Assembly: GCA_020630295.1 (NCBI GenBank)
Contig: JAHDBR010000004.1
Location: forward strand, 1-42,880
Length of the DNA: 42,880 nucleotides
Reading direction: 5' to 3'
From: Sphingomonadaceae bacterium
GTDB lineage: Bacteria; Pseudomonadota; Alphaproteobacteria; Sphingomonadales; Sphingomonadaceae
Each line of letters starts with the position of its first letter. The first letter of the stretch is position 1. Positions 17,640 to 24,712 of this stretch are shown one piece after another. The notes under the pieces are model-generated. The model had not been told where the DNA came from. It worked only from the letters and a program-made list of their open reading frames with translations, and ran no database searches. The translations under genes and the position numbers were made by a program.

Positions 17640-18134
17640 TCAGCTGTCCTCGATCCCCAGCAATTCGATTGTGAACAGCAGGGTCGCTCCGCCTGGAATC
17701 GGCCCCTTGCCGCGCGCGCCATAGCCTAGCGATGCGGGTACAGCGATTTCGATCTTGTCGCCCACGCTCATTTTCGGGATCGTCTGCTGCCACGCGTCAA
17801 TCAAACGGCCTAGCGGGAAAATTGCCGGTTCACCGCGCTCATAGGAGCTGTCAAATCCGGAACCGTCCACGAAGGTGCCCGCATAATGCACTTTAACCGT
17901 ATCTTGTACTGTGGGCCGGGGACCTGCGCCCGCACCTTCAATCCGTCTCCACAGCAAGCCGCCATCGAGATAGGACCACCCGTCTTCCGCAGTCCGTTCG
18001 GCCAGGGCAAGTTGCTGCTGGCTATGCCACATCATGTCTTGTGACCGGTCAACGGCCGTATCCTGAGCCGAAATAGCCGAAGGGAGACAGACAAAACCAA
18101 GCGCGAGAAGCGGGCGGACAATCAGATTTTTCAT
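17640..18134 (-). CDS. Exported FKBP-type peptidyl-prolyl cis-trans isomerase
   Basis: Prolyl isomerase of 164 residues. A signal peptide (MKNLIVRPLLALGFVCLPSAISA) leads to a probable cleavage before QDT. The FKBP domain begins at VKVHYAGTFVDGSGFDSSYERGEP and includes LIDAWQQTIPKMSVGDKIEI and LGYGARGKGPIPGGATLLFTIELL. This protein should help fold periplasmic proteins. I chose the ATG at 18134, 11 bases after the stop of the upstream amidohydrolase, with AAAGG eight bases ahead; an ATG at 18155 lies inside that gene. It is the last gene of the POT-amidohydrolase operon. Confidence 0.88.
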   Translation of the reverse strand: MKNLIVRPLLALGFVCLPSAISAQDTAVDRSQDMMWHSQQQLALAERTAEDGWSYLDGGLLWRRIEGAGAGPRPTVQDTVKVHYAGTFVDGSGFDSSYERGEPAIFPLGRLIDAWQQTIPKMSVGDKIEIAVPASLGYGARGKGPIPGGATLLFTIELLGIEDS

Positions 18135-18144
18135 TTTGCGGCCT

Positions 18145-19440
18145 TTACCAGTCATATGCTTTGGGCAGATCGCTCTCGTCGAGATCGCGGTAGCGGTCCC
18201 GCAGGCGGGTTTGATGATTTGTCAGCGGCTGCTCGACACCGTCGATAAAGACGCGGATCGGGGAGCTGGAAACCTCCAAAGGATCGCCGTCCCACACAAC
18301 TACATCCCCGGCAGCCCCCGGCTTCAGCACACCGTATTGCCCGCCGAAGCCTGAAATTTCTGCGGGGATGGAGGTAATGCTCGCAAACGCCTCGCCCCAT
18401 GTAAGGCCGGATGCGCGCGGAACGTTCTGCAACGCGACCAGATTACCCGCAAATTGCGGAGCAGTACGTGGACCTGTGATTCCGCCGCTCAGCCCGCCCA
18501 GTGCAACTTTTACACCGGCATCGGCCATGCGCCCGACATTGCTTTGCGTGGCGGCAAGCTGTTCGAAGCTGGACGGCAAATCATCCAGCGGATCGGCGAT
18601 AACCGGCACATTGGCAGCCGCTATCTCGCGCGCCACAATCCAGCCTTCGCTCACACCCACCAGAACCATATCCAGCTTGGGATAGGTACGGCGCAGCCCC
18701 AATACGGCGCTGATATCCGATGCCCGTTCGACATGGATGTACAGCTTTTGCGAACCGTTCAGCACTTTGCCCAACGCCGCGGCATCTGCGCGGGTCAGGA
18801 GATTATCCTCCCCGCTCCACCGGCCTGCGGCGAAATCTCCTGCCTCGCGCAGGGCGTTGGCAAATTCGCTGAATGCGGCAACGCGGCTTCCACCGGCGAT
18901 CCGTGCACCCGTTTCACCGAGAACGACCAATTGGAACAATTGCGGTTTGATAATCGCGTCGGGATCAGCGCCCAGATCAATCGCCGCCCCCTGTCCTGCA
19001 AAGATAGACCCTGACGGAGATGTCGTAATCGTCGCCCGAGTCACACCGCCAGCGCGGCTGACGGAAATATGCTGCGAGGCATAGTTCACCGCAGTCGATG
19101 CATCGAGCGAGGCACTGAATGGCGAGTCTCCGGCGCGGATGTCATTGCTGTTGCTCACAGCGCCTACATCCCAAAGACCCAGATTGGTGAGCGGCATAAA
19201 GATGCCCGGCGTGACCCAGCTGCCGGTGCCGTCAAACACCTGCATTCCTGCGGGAACAGTTATGCCCGCGCCAGCGGCAACAACTTTGCCGCCGCGAACG
19301 ACCACTGTGGCGTTTTCAATTGGCCCGCTGCCATCACCAGTGGCGACAGTCGCCCCGGTGATTGCCATATCTTGTGCGGCGCAAGTGCCGGCAAATGCCA
19401 GCGCGGAAAGTGTAGCGGCGATTTTGGGGAGGTAGTTCAT
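18145..19440 (-). CDS. Amidohydrolase paralogue lacking metal ligands, exported
   Basis: Protein of 431 residues with a cleavable signal peptide (MNYLPKIAATLSALAFAGTCAA). The composite-domain beta strands (AITGATVATGDGSGPIENATVVVRGG) and the C-terminal AAGDVVVWDGDPLEVSS are those of imidazolonepropionase-like amidohydrolases. Where the family has the metal-binding HxH after VTPGI, this protein reads VTPGIFMPLTNLGLWD. The later HSD-type aspartate region is replaced by GLSGGITGPRTA. It is therefore probably catalytically inactive, or uses a different mechanism. Its ATG overlaps the stop of the intact paralogue by four bases, so the two may form a heteromer. Confidence 0.8.
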   Translation of the reverse strand: MNYLPKIAATLSALAFAGTCAAQDMAITGATVATGDGSGPIENATVVVRGGKVVAAGAGITVPAGMQVFDGTGSWVTPGIFMPLTNLGLWDVGAVSNSNDIRAGDSPFSASLDASTAVNYASQHISVSRAGGVTRATITTSPSGSIFAGQGAAIDLGADPDAIIKPQLFQLVVLGETGARIAGGSRVAAFSEFANALREAGDFAAGRWSGEDNLLTRADAAALGKVLNGSQKLYIHVERASDISAVLGLRRTYPKLDMVLVGVSEGWIVAREIAAANVPVIADPLDDLPSSFEQLAATQSNVGRMADAGVKVALGGLSGGITGPRTAPQFAGNLVALQNVPRASGLTWGEAFASITSIPAEISGFGGQYGVLKPGAAGDVVVWDGDPLEVSSSPIRVFIDGVEQPLTNHQTRLRDRYRDLDESDLPKAYDW

Positions 19441-20819
19441 TTCACATCTCCTTCACCGGGCTGGCCAAGCTCGAAATCGCTGACCGGCCTGCGTTTTGGA
19501 TCGTTCGCATCGAATAGCAGCGCGCCGTCGACCCAAACTTTTTCCGGCCGCGAATATACGCTCAGCGGATCGCCATTCCACAGCACAACATCGGCCATTT
19601 TGCCTTTGGTCAGGCTGCCGGTCTGGTCGTCGATGCCCATCGCCTTTGCAGCATTCAGAGTGATCCAAGAAATCACGTCCGCATCATCGATCTCGACGCC
19701 GATCCTGCGGCCCGCAGCTTGCGCCTTTGCCGCCTCCTGATTGAGGCGCTGGATACCGTTTTCATCATCAGAGTGGATGACCACGCACGCGCCTTCTTTC
19801 TGAATTAGCGCAGCGTTCTCCGGAATGCCGTCATAGCTTTCCATCTTAAAGCCGTACCAATCGGCCCAGACCGCGGAACAGGTGTCGGCATCTTTCAGCA
19901 GGTCCCCGATTTTGTAACTCTCGACCGCGTGATGGAATGCGCTGACTTTGTAGCCAAACTCCTTCGCCATATCGAGCACCAGCGCCATCTCGTCTGCGCG
20001 GTAGCAGTGATTATGGACCAATATCTCTCCATCCAGAACGCCCGCCAGCGTATCATTGGCGAGGTTACGCTTGGACCGGTCACCATCGGCATAGGATTGC
20101 GCATCAATCCAGGTCTGCCGGTTGACCGCGAAATTGCCCATCCGCGTGGAAGGCTTGCGGCCTCTGCCGCCATATACGCGCTTCGGGTTTTCGCCGCAGG
20201 CCATCTTCATGCCGTAAGGCGCATCAGGGAACTTCATGCCCTGAACCGTGCGGCTGGGTACGTTTTTCAGCGTGACTGTTCGCCCGCCCATCAAATTGGC
20301 GGAGCCGGGCAGAATTTGCAGCGCAGTGATGCCGCCATTGGCCATCGCGCGGCTAAAGCCGGGGTCTTGCGGCCATACAGAATGCTCGGCCCAGACATCG
20401 GGCGTGGTCGGGCTGGTGGCTTCGTTGCCGTCAGAATGCGCCTGAACCGAGGGGCTGGGATAATCGCCGAGATGGCTGTGAATGTCGATAATGCCGGGAG
20501 TGACGAACTTACCGCTACCATCGATGCGCGTGTAGCCATCGGGAATGGCCAGATCAGAGCCGCCCACAGCAACGATCTCGCCGCCGCTGAACAGCAATGT
20601 GCCGCTGTCTATGCGCTGTCCGGCCCCGTCATAAATTGTTGCACCCACGAGCGCAGTCGGAGCACCGGGATAGGGGGTATAGGTAGAGGCATAAGGCACA
20701 TCGGCCGATGCCGCCGGCGCTGGCGTGCTATTGGCACTGGCCGGACTGGATTGTCCGTTGGCAGAGCAGGCAGCGAGCGCCACCGCGCCCCCCATTACGG
20801 TAAAGGCACGGTAGCGCAT
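19437..20819 (-). CDS. Metal-dependent amidohydrolase lipoprotein (imidazolonepropionase-like)
   Basis: Protein of 460 residues, predicted periplasmic lipoprotein: lipobox LAAC at about 15-18, then a Ser/Ala/Pro-rich linker. Metal ligands are visible: IDIHSHLG (His114, His116), a later HNHCY block, SAFHHAVESY, and HSDDENG with the catalytic Asp. It closes with GKMADVVLWNGDPLSVYS. Homologues include bacterial enzymes that hydrolyse Xaa-Pro or other dipeptides, but the substrate cannot be fixed from sequence. A frame opening at 20834 begins with TTG; GGAGA eight bases before the ATG at 20819 decides for the latter. It follows the POT transporter by 33 bases. Confidence 0.85.
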   Translation of the reverse strand: MRYRAFTVMGGAVALAACSANGQSSPASANSTPAPAASADVPYASTYTPYPGAPTALVGATIYDGAGQRIDSGTLLFSGGEIVAVGGSDLAIPDGYTRIDGSGKFVTPGIIDIHSHLGDYPSPSVQAHSDGNEATSPTTPDVWAEHSVWPQDPGFSRAMANGGITALQILPGSANLMGGRTVTLKNVPSRTVQGMKFPDAPYGMKMACGENPKRVYGGRGRKPSTRMGNFAVNRQTWIDAQSYADGDRSKRNLANDTLAGVLDGEILVHNHCYRADEMALVLDMAKEFGYKVSAFHHAVESYKIGDLLKDADTCSAVWADWYGFKMESYDGIPENAALIQKEGACVVIHSDDENGIQRLNQEAAKAQAAGRRIGVEIDDADVISWITLNAAKAMGIDDQTGSLTKGKMADVVLWNGDPLSVYSRPEKVWVDGALLFDANDPKRRPVSDFELGQPGEGDVK

Positions 20820-20852
20820 CGCTTTATTCTCCAATTTTGTCGGCTTGGTCTG

Positions 20853-22508
20853 TTAGTTACGCGTTGCAGGACGGATGCCGCCCTCTTGCGATTCCAGACC
20901 GGCTGCAGCCTGACCTTCCAGATCGTCACCCACATTGTCATCCTGAAGCGTATCAATATGCATCAGCTTCTTGACCAGCGGGCTGACCACCATAACTGCT
21001 ACGCCGATACCGACAGCATACCAGCCGACTGTCCCATAAACATCGAGAACCAGCTGTTTGCCAGCCTCTTCGCCGACACCCTCGGCACCGGTTGCGGCAG
21101 CAATCAGACCAGCAGCAAAATTACCAAGGGCTGATGCGAAGAACCACGTTCCCATGATGAGCGAGGCCATATGGGCCGGCGCCAACCTGTTCATTGCACT
21201 CAGGCCGACAGGGCTCAAGCAGAGCTCGCCAGTGGTGTGCAGCAGATAGATCAGGAAGATGAAAATGACCGGTGTCGGAACATTTACACCGACTGATTCC
21301 GCACCCCAGACCAGAACGAGGAAGCCCAGGCCGACTTGGATTACAGCAAGGCCAAACTTCATCGGTGTGGAAGGCTCTGCACCTTTCCGCGCAAGGCTTT
21401 GCCACATCATGGCGAATACAGGTGCCAGCAGCACGATGTAGATCGCGTTGATTGACTGGAACATCGAGGCATTCACGCCAGCTGTATCAACATGGCGATC
21501 CGTGAACAGGTTCAGAGACGAACCGGCTTGTTCGAACAAGGCCCAGAACACAATCGAGGTAAGGATGAGGAACATCGCCGCAAAGATGCGGTCGCGTTCC
21601 TGCGGTGCCAGTTTTGTAACTGCGGTGAACAGCACGTAGAGCACGAGGCCCCCGCCAAATACACCGAGCACGTATCCGACAAGTTCTTGATACTGGATTG
21701 CAGCCCAGCAGAGCAGAACCATTGCTAGTCCGGCGCCGTAAATGCCCCATTCCTTGCCGCCCGCGATCTTAGCCGGATCCTTCGGTTCGCCCTTGCCCAA
21801 CAGCAATGGCTTGCCGAGAACGAAGAAGATCAATCCGATCAGCATACCGAAACCAGCCAAGCCAAAGCCGTATTCCCAACCATATGTCTGGCCGAGGAAA
21901 CCGCAGATGATCGAGGCTGTCGCGGCACCTACGTTAATTCCCATGTAGAAAATTGTGTAAGCAGGATCGCGGCGGATATCGGTGCGCGAATAAAGCTGCC
22001 CGACGATAACGGAGATGTTTGCTTTCAGGAAACCGGACCCGACAATAATCAGCGCCAGAGCCAGCCAGAACACGTTGATGAATGGATCATCCTGTCCGCC
22101 GCTTCCTTCGAACGCCATGAAGAAGTGTCCGAATGTGAGCAGCACAGCGCCAAACAATACTGCCTTGCGCTGCCCTAGATACCGGTCGGCCAGATAGCCG
22201 CCGACAACCGGCGTAATATAAACAAGCGCCGTATAAGCACCATAAATGACGGAGGCTTCTCCGTCCGAGAACATCCAGTGCTGAACCAGATAAAAGATCA
22301 GCAATGCGCGCATACCGTAATAGGAAAAACGCTCCCACATTTCTGCGAGGAACAGCAGGAACAGTCCTTTCGGGTGCCCAGCGAATTCCGGTTGCGGCCG
22401 TGTAATGATGTAGGAGCCGCCAAGCAGGAACACGCCAAGCGCAATTACTGCGATCCAGAACGTCCATAGCTCGAACAGCGAATCGAACGTGAAAATAAAC
22501 TCATGCAT
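20853..22508 (-). CDS. POT-family proton-dependent oligopeptide transporter
   Basis: Inner-membrane peptide symporter of 551 residues with 12-14 hydrophobic helices. The POT signature EMWERFSYYGMRALL (ExxER proton-coupling motif) lies near residues 56-70, followed by GGYLADRYLGQRKAVLFGA. The C-terminal tail is acidic and glycine-rich. It should import di- and tripeptides. It heads an operon with two periplasmic amidohydrolases and a prolyl isomerase, which points to peptide use. The upstream leader carries a 12-base GC palindrome between the Shine-Dalgarno-like GAGGGG and the ATG. Confidence 0.92.
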   Translation of the reverse strand: MHEFIFTFDSLFELWTFWIAVIALGVFLLGGSYIITRPQPEFAGHPKGLFLLFLAEMWERFSYYGMRALLIFYLVQHWMFSDGEASVIYGAYTALVYITPVVGGYLADRYLGQRKAVLFGAVLLTFGHFFMAFEGSGGQDDPFINVFWLALALIIVGSGFLKANISVIVGQLYSRTDIRRDPAYTIFYMGINVGAATASIICGFLGQTYGWEYGFGLAGFGMLIGLIFFVLGKPLLLGKGEPKDPAKIAGGKEWGIYGAGLAMVLLCWAAIQYQELVGYVLGVFGGGLVLYVLFTAVTKLAPQERDRIFAAMFLILTSIVFWALFEQAGSSLNLFTDRHVDTAGVNASMFQSINAIYIVLLAPVFAMMWQSLARKGAEPSTPMKFGLAVIQVGLGFLVLVWGAESVGVNVPTPVIFIFLIYLLHTTGELCLSPVGLSAMNRLAPAHMASLIMGTWFFASALGNFAAGLIAAATGAEGVGEEAGKQLVLDVYGTVGWYAVGIGVAVMVVSPLVKKLMHIDTLQDDNVGDDLEGQAAAGLESQEGGIRPATRN

Positions 22509-22520
22509 GGGCGCGCGCCC
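22509..22520. other. GC palindrome in the POT leader
   Basis: A perfect 12-base palindrome, GGGCGCGCGCCC, sits directly in front of the POT start codon, between it and GAGGGG. A further repeat, GTCTGC (22542-22547) and GCAGAC (22559-22564), lies upstream in the leader. Together they could fold the leader and limit translation. Confidence 0.4.
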
Positions 22521-22724
22521 CCCTCAATATTTCTGTCTGTTGTCTGCGGTCCCACCCGGCAGACGGAATACGTGCACACTAGCGCCCAAATTTGCCATGT
22601 GAAGCACTAGTTTCACGCGAAACGTGTTCTTTTTGCCGATGGGGAGGCTCGCCCCGGCGCGATTTCCGTATCCAAACGGCAAATGCCGGGAACTTGACGC
22701 GGCGCAGTGTATTATGGCACTGAT

Positions 22725-22749
22725 GCACCTATATGGTGCCTGCAGGTGC
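22725..22749. promoter_or_regulatory. Candidate operator of the GntR-family regulator
   Basis: GCACC (22725-22729) and GGTGC (22735-22739) form an inverted repeat around TATAT; a third half-site GGTGC (22745-22749) follows in direct orientation. The half-sites are spaced ten bases apart, one helical turn, and lie 35-60 bases before the regulator start in the divergent region shared with the POT operon. A GntR dimer is the obvious candidate to bind here. Confidence 0.5.
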
Positions 22750-22783
22750 AAGCCGCCCGATGCAGCACGTTGAGGAATTAGTG

Positions 22784-23125
22784 ATGAGCCAGCAATCCCG
22801 CCCCGTCTATTTGAAGCTTCGCGATCAAATCGCTGCGGCGATTATTGAAGGCGAATATTCCGAAGGTGAAATGCTGCCTTCTGTCCGCGCCTTTGCAGCT
22901 GCGCAGGGGGCCAATCCGCTCACGGTGGCCAAGGCATACCAGCAATTCCAGTCAGATGGTTTAGTCGAAGTACAGCGCGGTGTCGGAATGTATGTGGTGC
23001 GCGGCGCGGCGGAAAAACTCCGGCGCAGCGAGCGCGATCAATTTATCACTGAGGAATGGCCGGAAATCCGCAGCCGTATGGCGCGATTGGGCATTAAACC
23101 CGCCGAGTTGCTCGAGAGCGTCTGA
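22784..23125 (+). CDS. GntR-family regulator, YtrA subfamily
   Basis: Short regulator of 113 residues. The GntR winged helix covers most of it: PVYLKLRDQIAAAIIEGEY, SEGEMLPSVRAFAAAQGANPLTVAKAYQQF, then GLVEVQRGVGMYVV. Only about 40 residues follow, so there is no effector domain of the FadR or UTRA type; this is the YtrA layout. YtrA-type genes usually sit with an ABC transporter, but here the divergent neighbour is a POT peptide transporter. GAGGA eight bases before ATG 22784 fixes the start; a longer frame from 22733 has no site. Autoregulation through the adjacent half-sites is likely. Confidence 0.87.
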   Translation: MSQQSRPVYLKLRDQIAAAIIEGEYSEGEMLPSVRAFAAAQGANPLTVAKAYQQFQSDGLVEVQRGVGMYVVRGAAEKLRRSERDQFITEEWPEIRSRMARLGIKPAELLESV

Positions 23126-23303
23126 CTAAGCCGTTGTTTTCGCGCCGATATAGCACTGACTGGCATAATTTTACATCGTTTCATTGCGAAAACCACGCAT
23201 TTCTGCCAAAAGTGCCTCGGGTCGTGTCGCTGTTTGGGGCGCGAAATACGCTTGCTACCAAAACTGTCCGGTAACGGCAGGTCGGTGGGGGCGAGGAGAA
23301 ATT

Positions 23304-23585
23304 ATGATACGTTCGGAACTGTTGCAGGCTTTGGCAAAAGATAATCCTGACTTACGGGCGGAAGAGATCGAGCAAGTCGTCGATATCTTTTTTGACGAAA
23401 TCTCGAAACGGCTTGCAGAGGGCGGGCGCGTGGAACTGCGCGGCTTTGGTGCCTTTTCAACCCGTGAACGCGAAGCGCGTAGCGGCCGTAACCCGCGGAC
23501 CGGCGAAACCGTATCGGTCCCCGCGAAACGGGTCCCGTATTTCAAGCCGGGCAAAGAAATGCGCGCCCGGATGAACCCGGGCTGA
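23304..23585 (+). CDS. ihfB: Integration host factor subunit beta
   Basis: DNA-bending histone-like protein of 93 residues. The helical N terminus MIRSELLQALAKDNP is followed by the HU/IHF signature GGRVELRGFGAFSTREREAR, then GRNPRTGETVSVPAKRVPYFKPGKEMR. The beta-arm sequence RNPRTGE and the lack of an N-terminal MNK suit IHF-beta rather than HU. GAGGAGAA four bases ahead of ATG 23304 makes this start certain; an open frame from 23184 is not supported. IHF beta pairs with IHF alpha encoded elsewhere. Confidence 0.92.
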   Translation: MIRSELLQALAKDNPDLRAEEIEQVVDIFFDEISKRLAEGGRVELRGFGAFSTREREARSGRNPRTGETVSVPAKRVPYFKPGKEMRARMNPG

Positions 23586-23601
23586 TTTCAGCATCAGTGG
23601 T

Positions 23602-23625
23602 GCGCGGCACAATTTTGCGCCGCGC
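23602..23625 (+). terminator. Stem-loop after ihfB
   Basis: GCGCGGC (23602-23608) and GCCGCGC (23619-23625) form a perfect 7-bp GC stem with a ten-base loop, 17 bases after the ihfB stop. No T run follows, so it may be a 3' stabiliser or an imperfect terminator. Confidence 0.45.
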
Positions 23626-23742
23626 CTGCTCACCCAAAATCCGGCAAGTTGAAACTTGCTCAAGAACAAATCTTGGCGTTTGCCGTTTAAGCGGTTACTG
23701 CGCTTTGCCTTGGCGCAAGCTGACATATGCAGGCTGATGGGC

Positions 23743-23827
23743 GCGGGTGTGGCGGAATGGTAGACGCCGGGGACTTAAAATCCCCTGATCATTGATCGTG
23801 CTGGTTCGAGTCCAGTCACCCGTACCA
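23743..23827 (+). tRNA. tRNA-Leu(TAA)
   Basis: An 85-base class II tRNA with long variable arm. Acceptor GCGGGTG pairs with CACCCGT (first pair G-T). The anticodon arm is GGGGA, CTTAAAA, TCCCC, so the anticodon is TAA. The T arm is GCTGG, TTCGAGT, CCAGT, and CCA is encoded at 23825-23827. It lies between ihfB and the PilZ gene. Confidence 0.95.
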
Positions 23828-23886
23828 TTATAGACCAGCGTGACCGCGGCACCTGCACATTAGATGCAATTTAGGTGTAATTCCCT

Positions 23887-23904
23887 ACCCGCCCAATAGC
23901 GGGT
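23887..23904. terminator. Stem-loop downstream of tRNA-Leu
   Basis: ACCCGC (23887-23892) and GCGGGT (23899-23904) pair around CCAATA. It sits 60 bases after the tRNA and 72 before the PilZ gene. It may end the tRNA transcript; evidence is the hairpin alone. Confidence 0.3.
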
Positions 23905-23975
23905 GAATAGCCATTCTGCCTTATCACGAATCTTGCCCGGCTCGGTGCCGCGGTGTGACGGGATAGGGACTACAT

Positions 23976-24656
23976 ATGCAGCAAATGCCACAGCTTGCCC
24001 CGGAGACCGGCGTGTCAGCGGAGATTGACGACCGCGCGGCTCCCAGATTTACGTTGCTGATCCGAACAGCAAAATTACTGGTCGAGGATCGGCAGTATCT
24101 CTGCATTGTAAGGGACATTTCAGCGACCGGCGCCAGCATTCGCAGCTTTCATCCCATCCCGGACGGCACGCGGATTGCTCTGGAACTGCAAAATGGCGAG
24201 CAGCATGCTGCCAATCTGGTCTGGCAAAATGATGCCGAGGCAGGGTTCGAATTTCACACACCGATTGATGTGGACGAGATTGTCCTGGGCTTGAGTGACT
24301 ACCCCAAGCGCGATCTCCGCTTTGATATAGACATGCCGGTGACATTGCGAACCGGTGGTCGGACCATGGACGGGCGGCTGGCGAACTTATCACGGCAGGG
24401 CGGCAACGTGGTATGCTCCGGCACATTGGCGATCGACCAACCGCTCCAGATCGAGGGCGCGTCGCTCCCCGACATAGAGGCGCGGGTACGGTGGCGCGGG
24501 GACGGCCAATACGGCCTGATCTTTGATACCACCTTCTCCTTGAGCAATCTTGCGATGCTAGTCCGTAGCTTAAATGCCCGGACTTCAGAGATTGCCGGAG
24601 GACAAATGCGCACTTCCAAACCAGCAGGACCAGCCGGATTTTCCGGGCGCCGTTAA
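23976..24656 (+). CDS. Tandem PilZ-domain protein
   Basis: Cytoplasmic protein of 226 residues with two PilZ-like domains. The first has RAAPR (R20xxxR24) and DISATG (D47, S49, G52), the RxxxR and [DN]xSxxG pattern that binds cyclic di-GMP. The second begins about residue 105 with KRDLRF and has NLSRQGG, a shorter arginine spacing, so its binding is less sure. No output domain is attached, so it probably acts on a partner protein, perhaps in motility, adhesion or polysaccharide control. AGGGA seven bases before the ATG supports the start. Confidence 0.83.
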   Translation: MQQMPQLAPETGVSAEIDDRAAPRFTLLIRTAKLLVEDRQYLCIVRDISATGASIRSFHPIPDGTRIALELQNGEQHAANLVWQNDAEAGFEFHTPIDVDEIVLGLSDYPKRDLRFDIDMPVTLRTGGRTMDGRLANLSRQGGNVVCSGTLAIDQPLQIEGASLPDIEARVRWRGDGQYGLIFDTTFSLSNLAMLVRSLNARTSEIAGGQMRTSKPAGPAGFSGRR

Positions 24657-24712
24657 TAATTGCCTAACCATTTTCCTTCACCTCCGGATCACACATGCAA
24701 TCGGGGGTAGAG

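Noticed and set aside
19929-21134. 401-residue plus-strand open frame
   Set aside because: It runs opposite the amidohydrolase and POT genes, has no domain, and its composition is that of an antisense frame.
23184-23303. N-terminal extension of IHF beta
   Set aside because: The strong ribosome site GAGGAGAA and the family length support the start at 23304.
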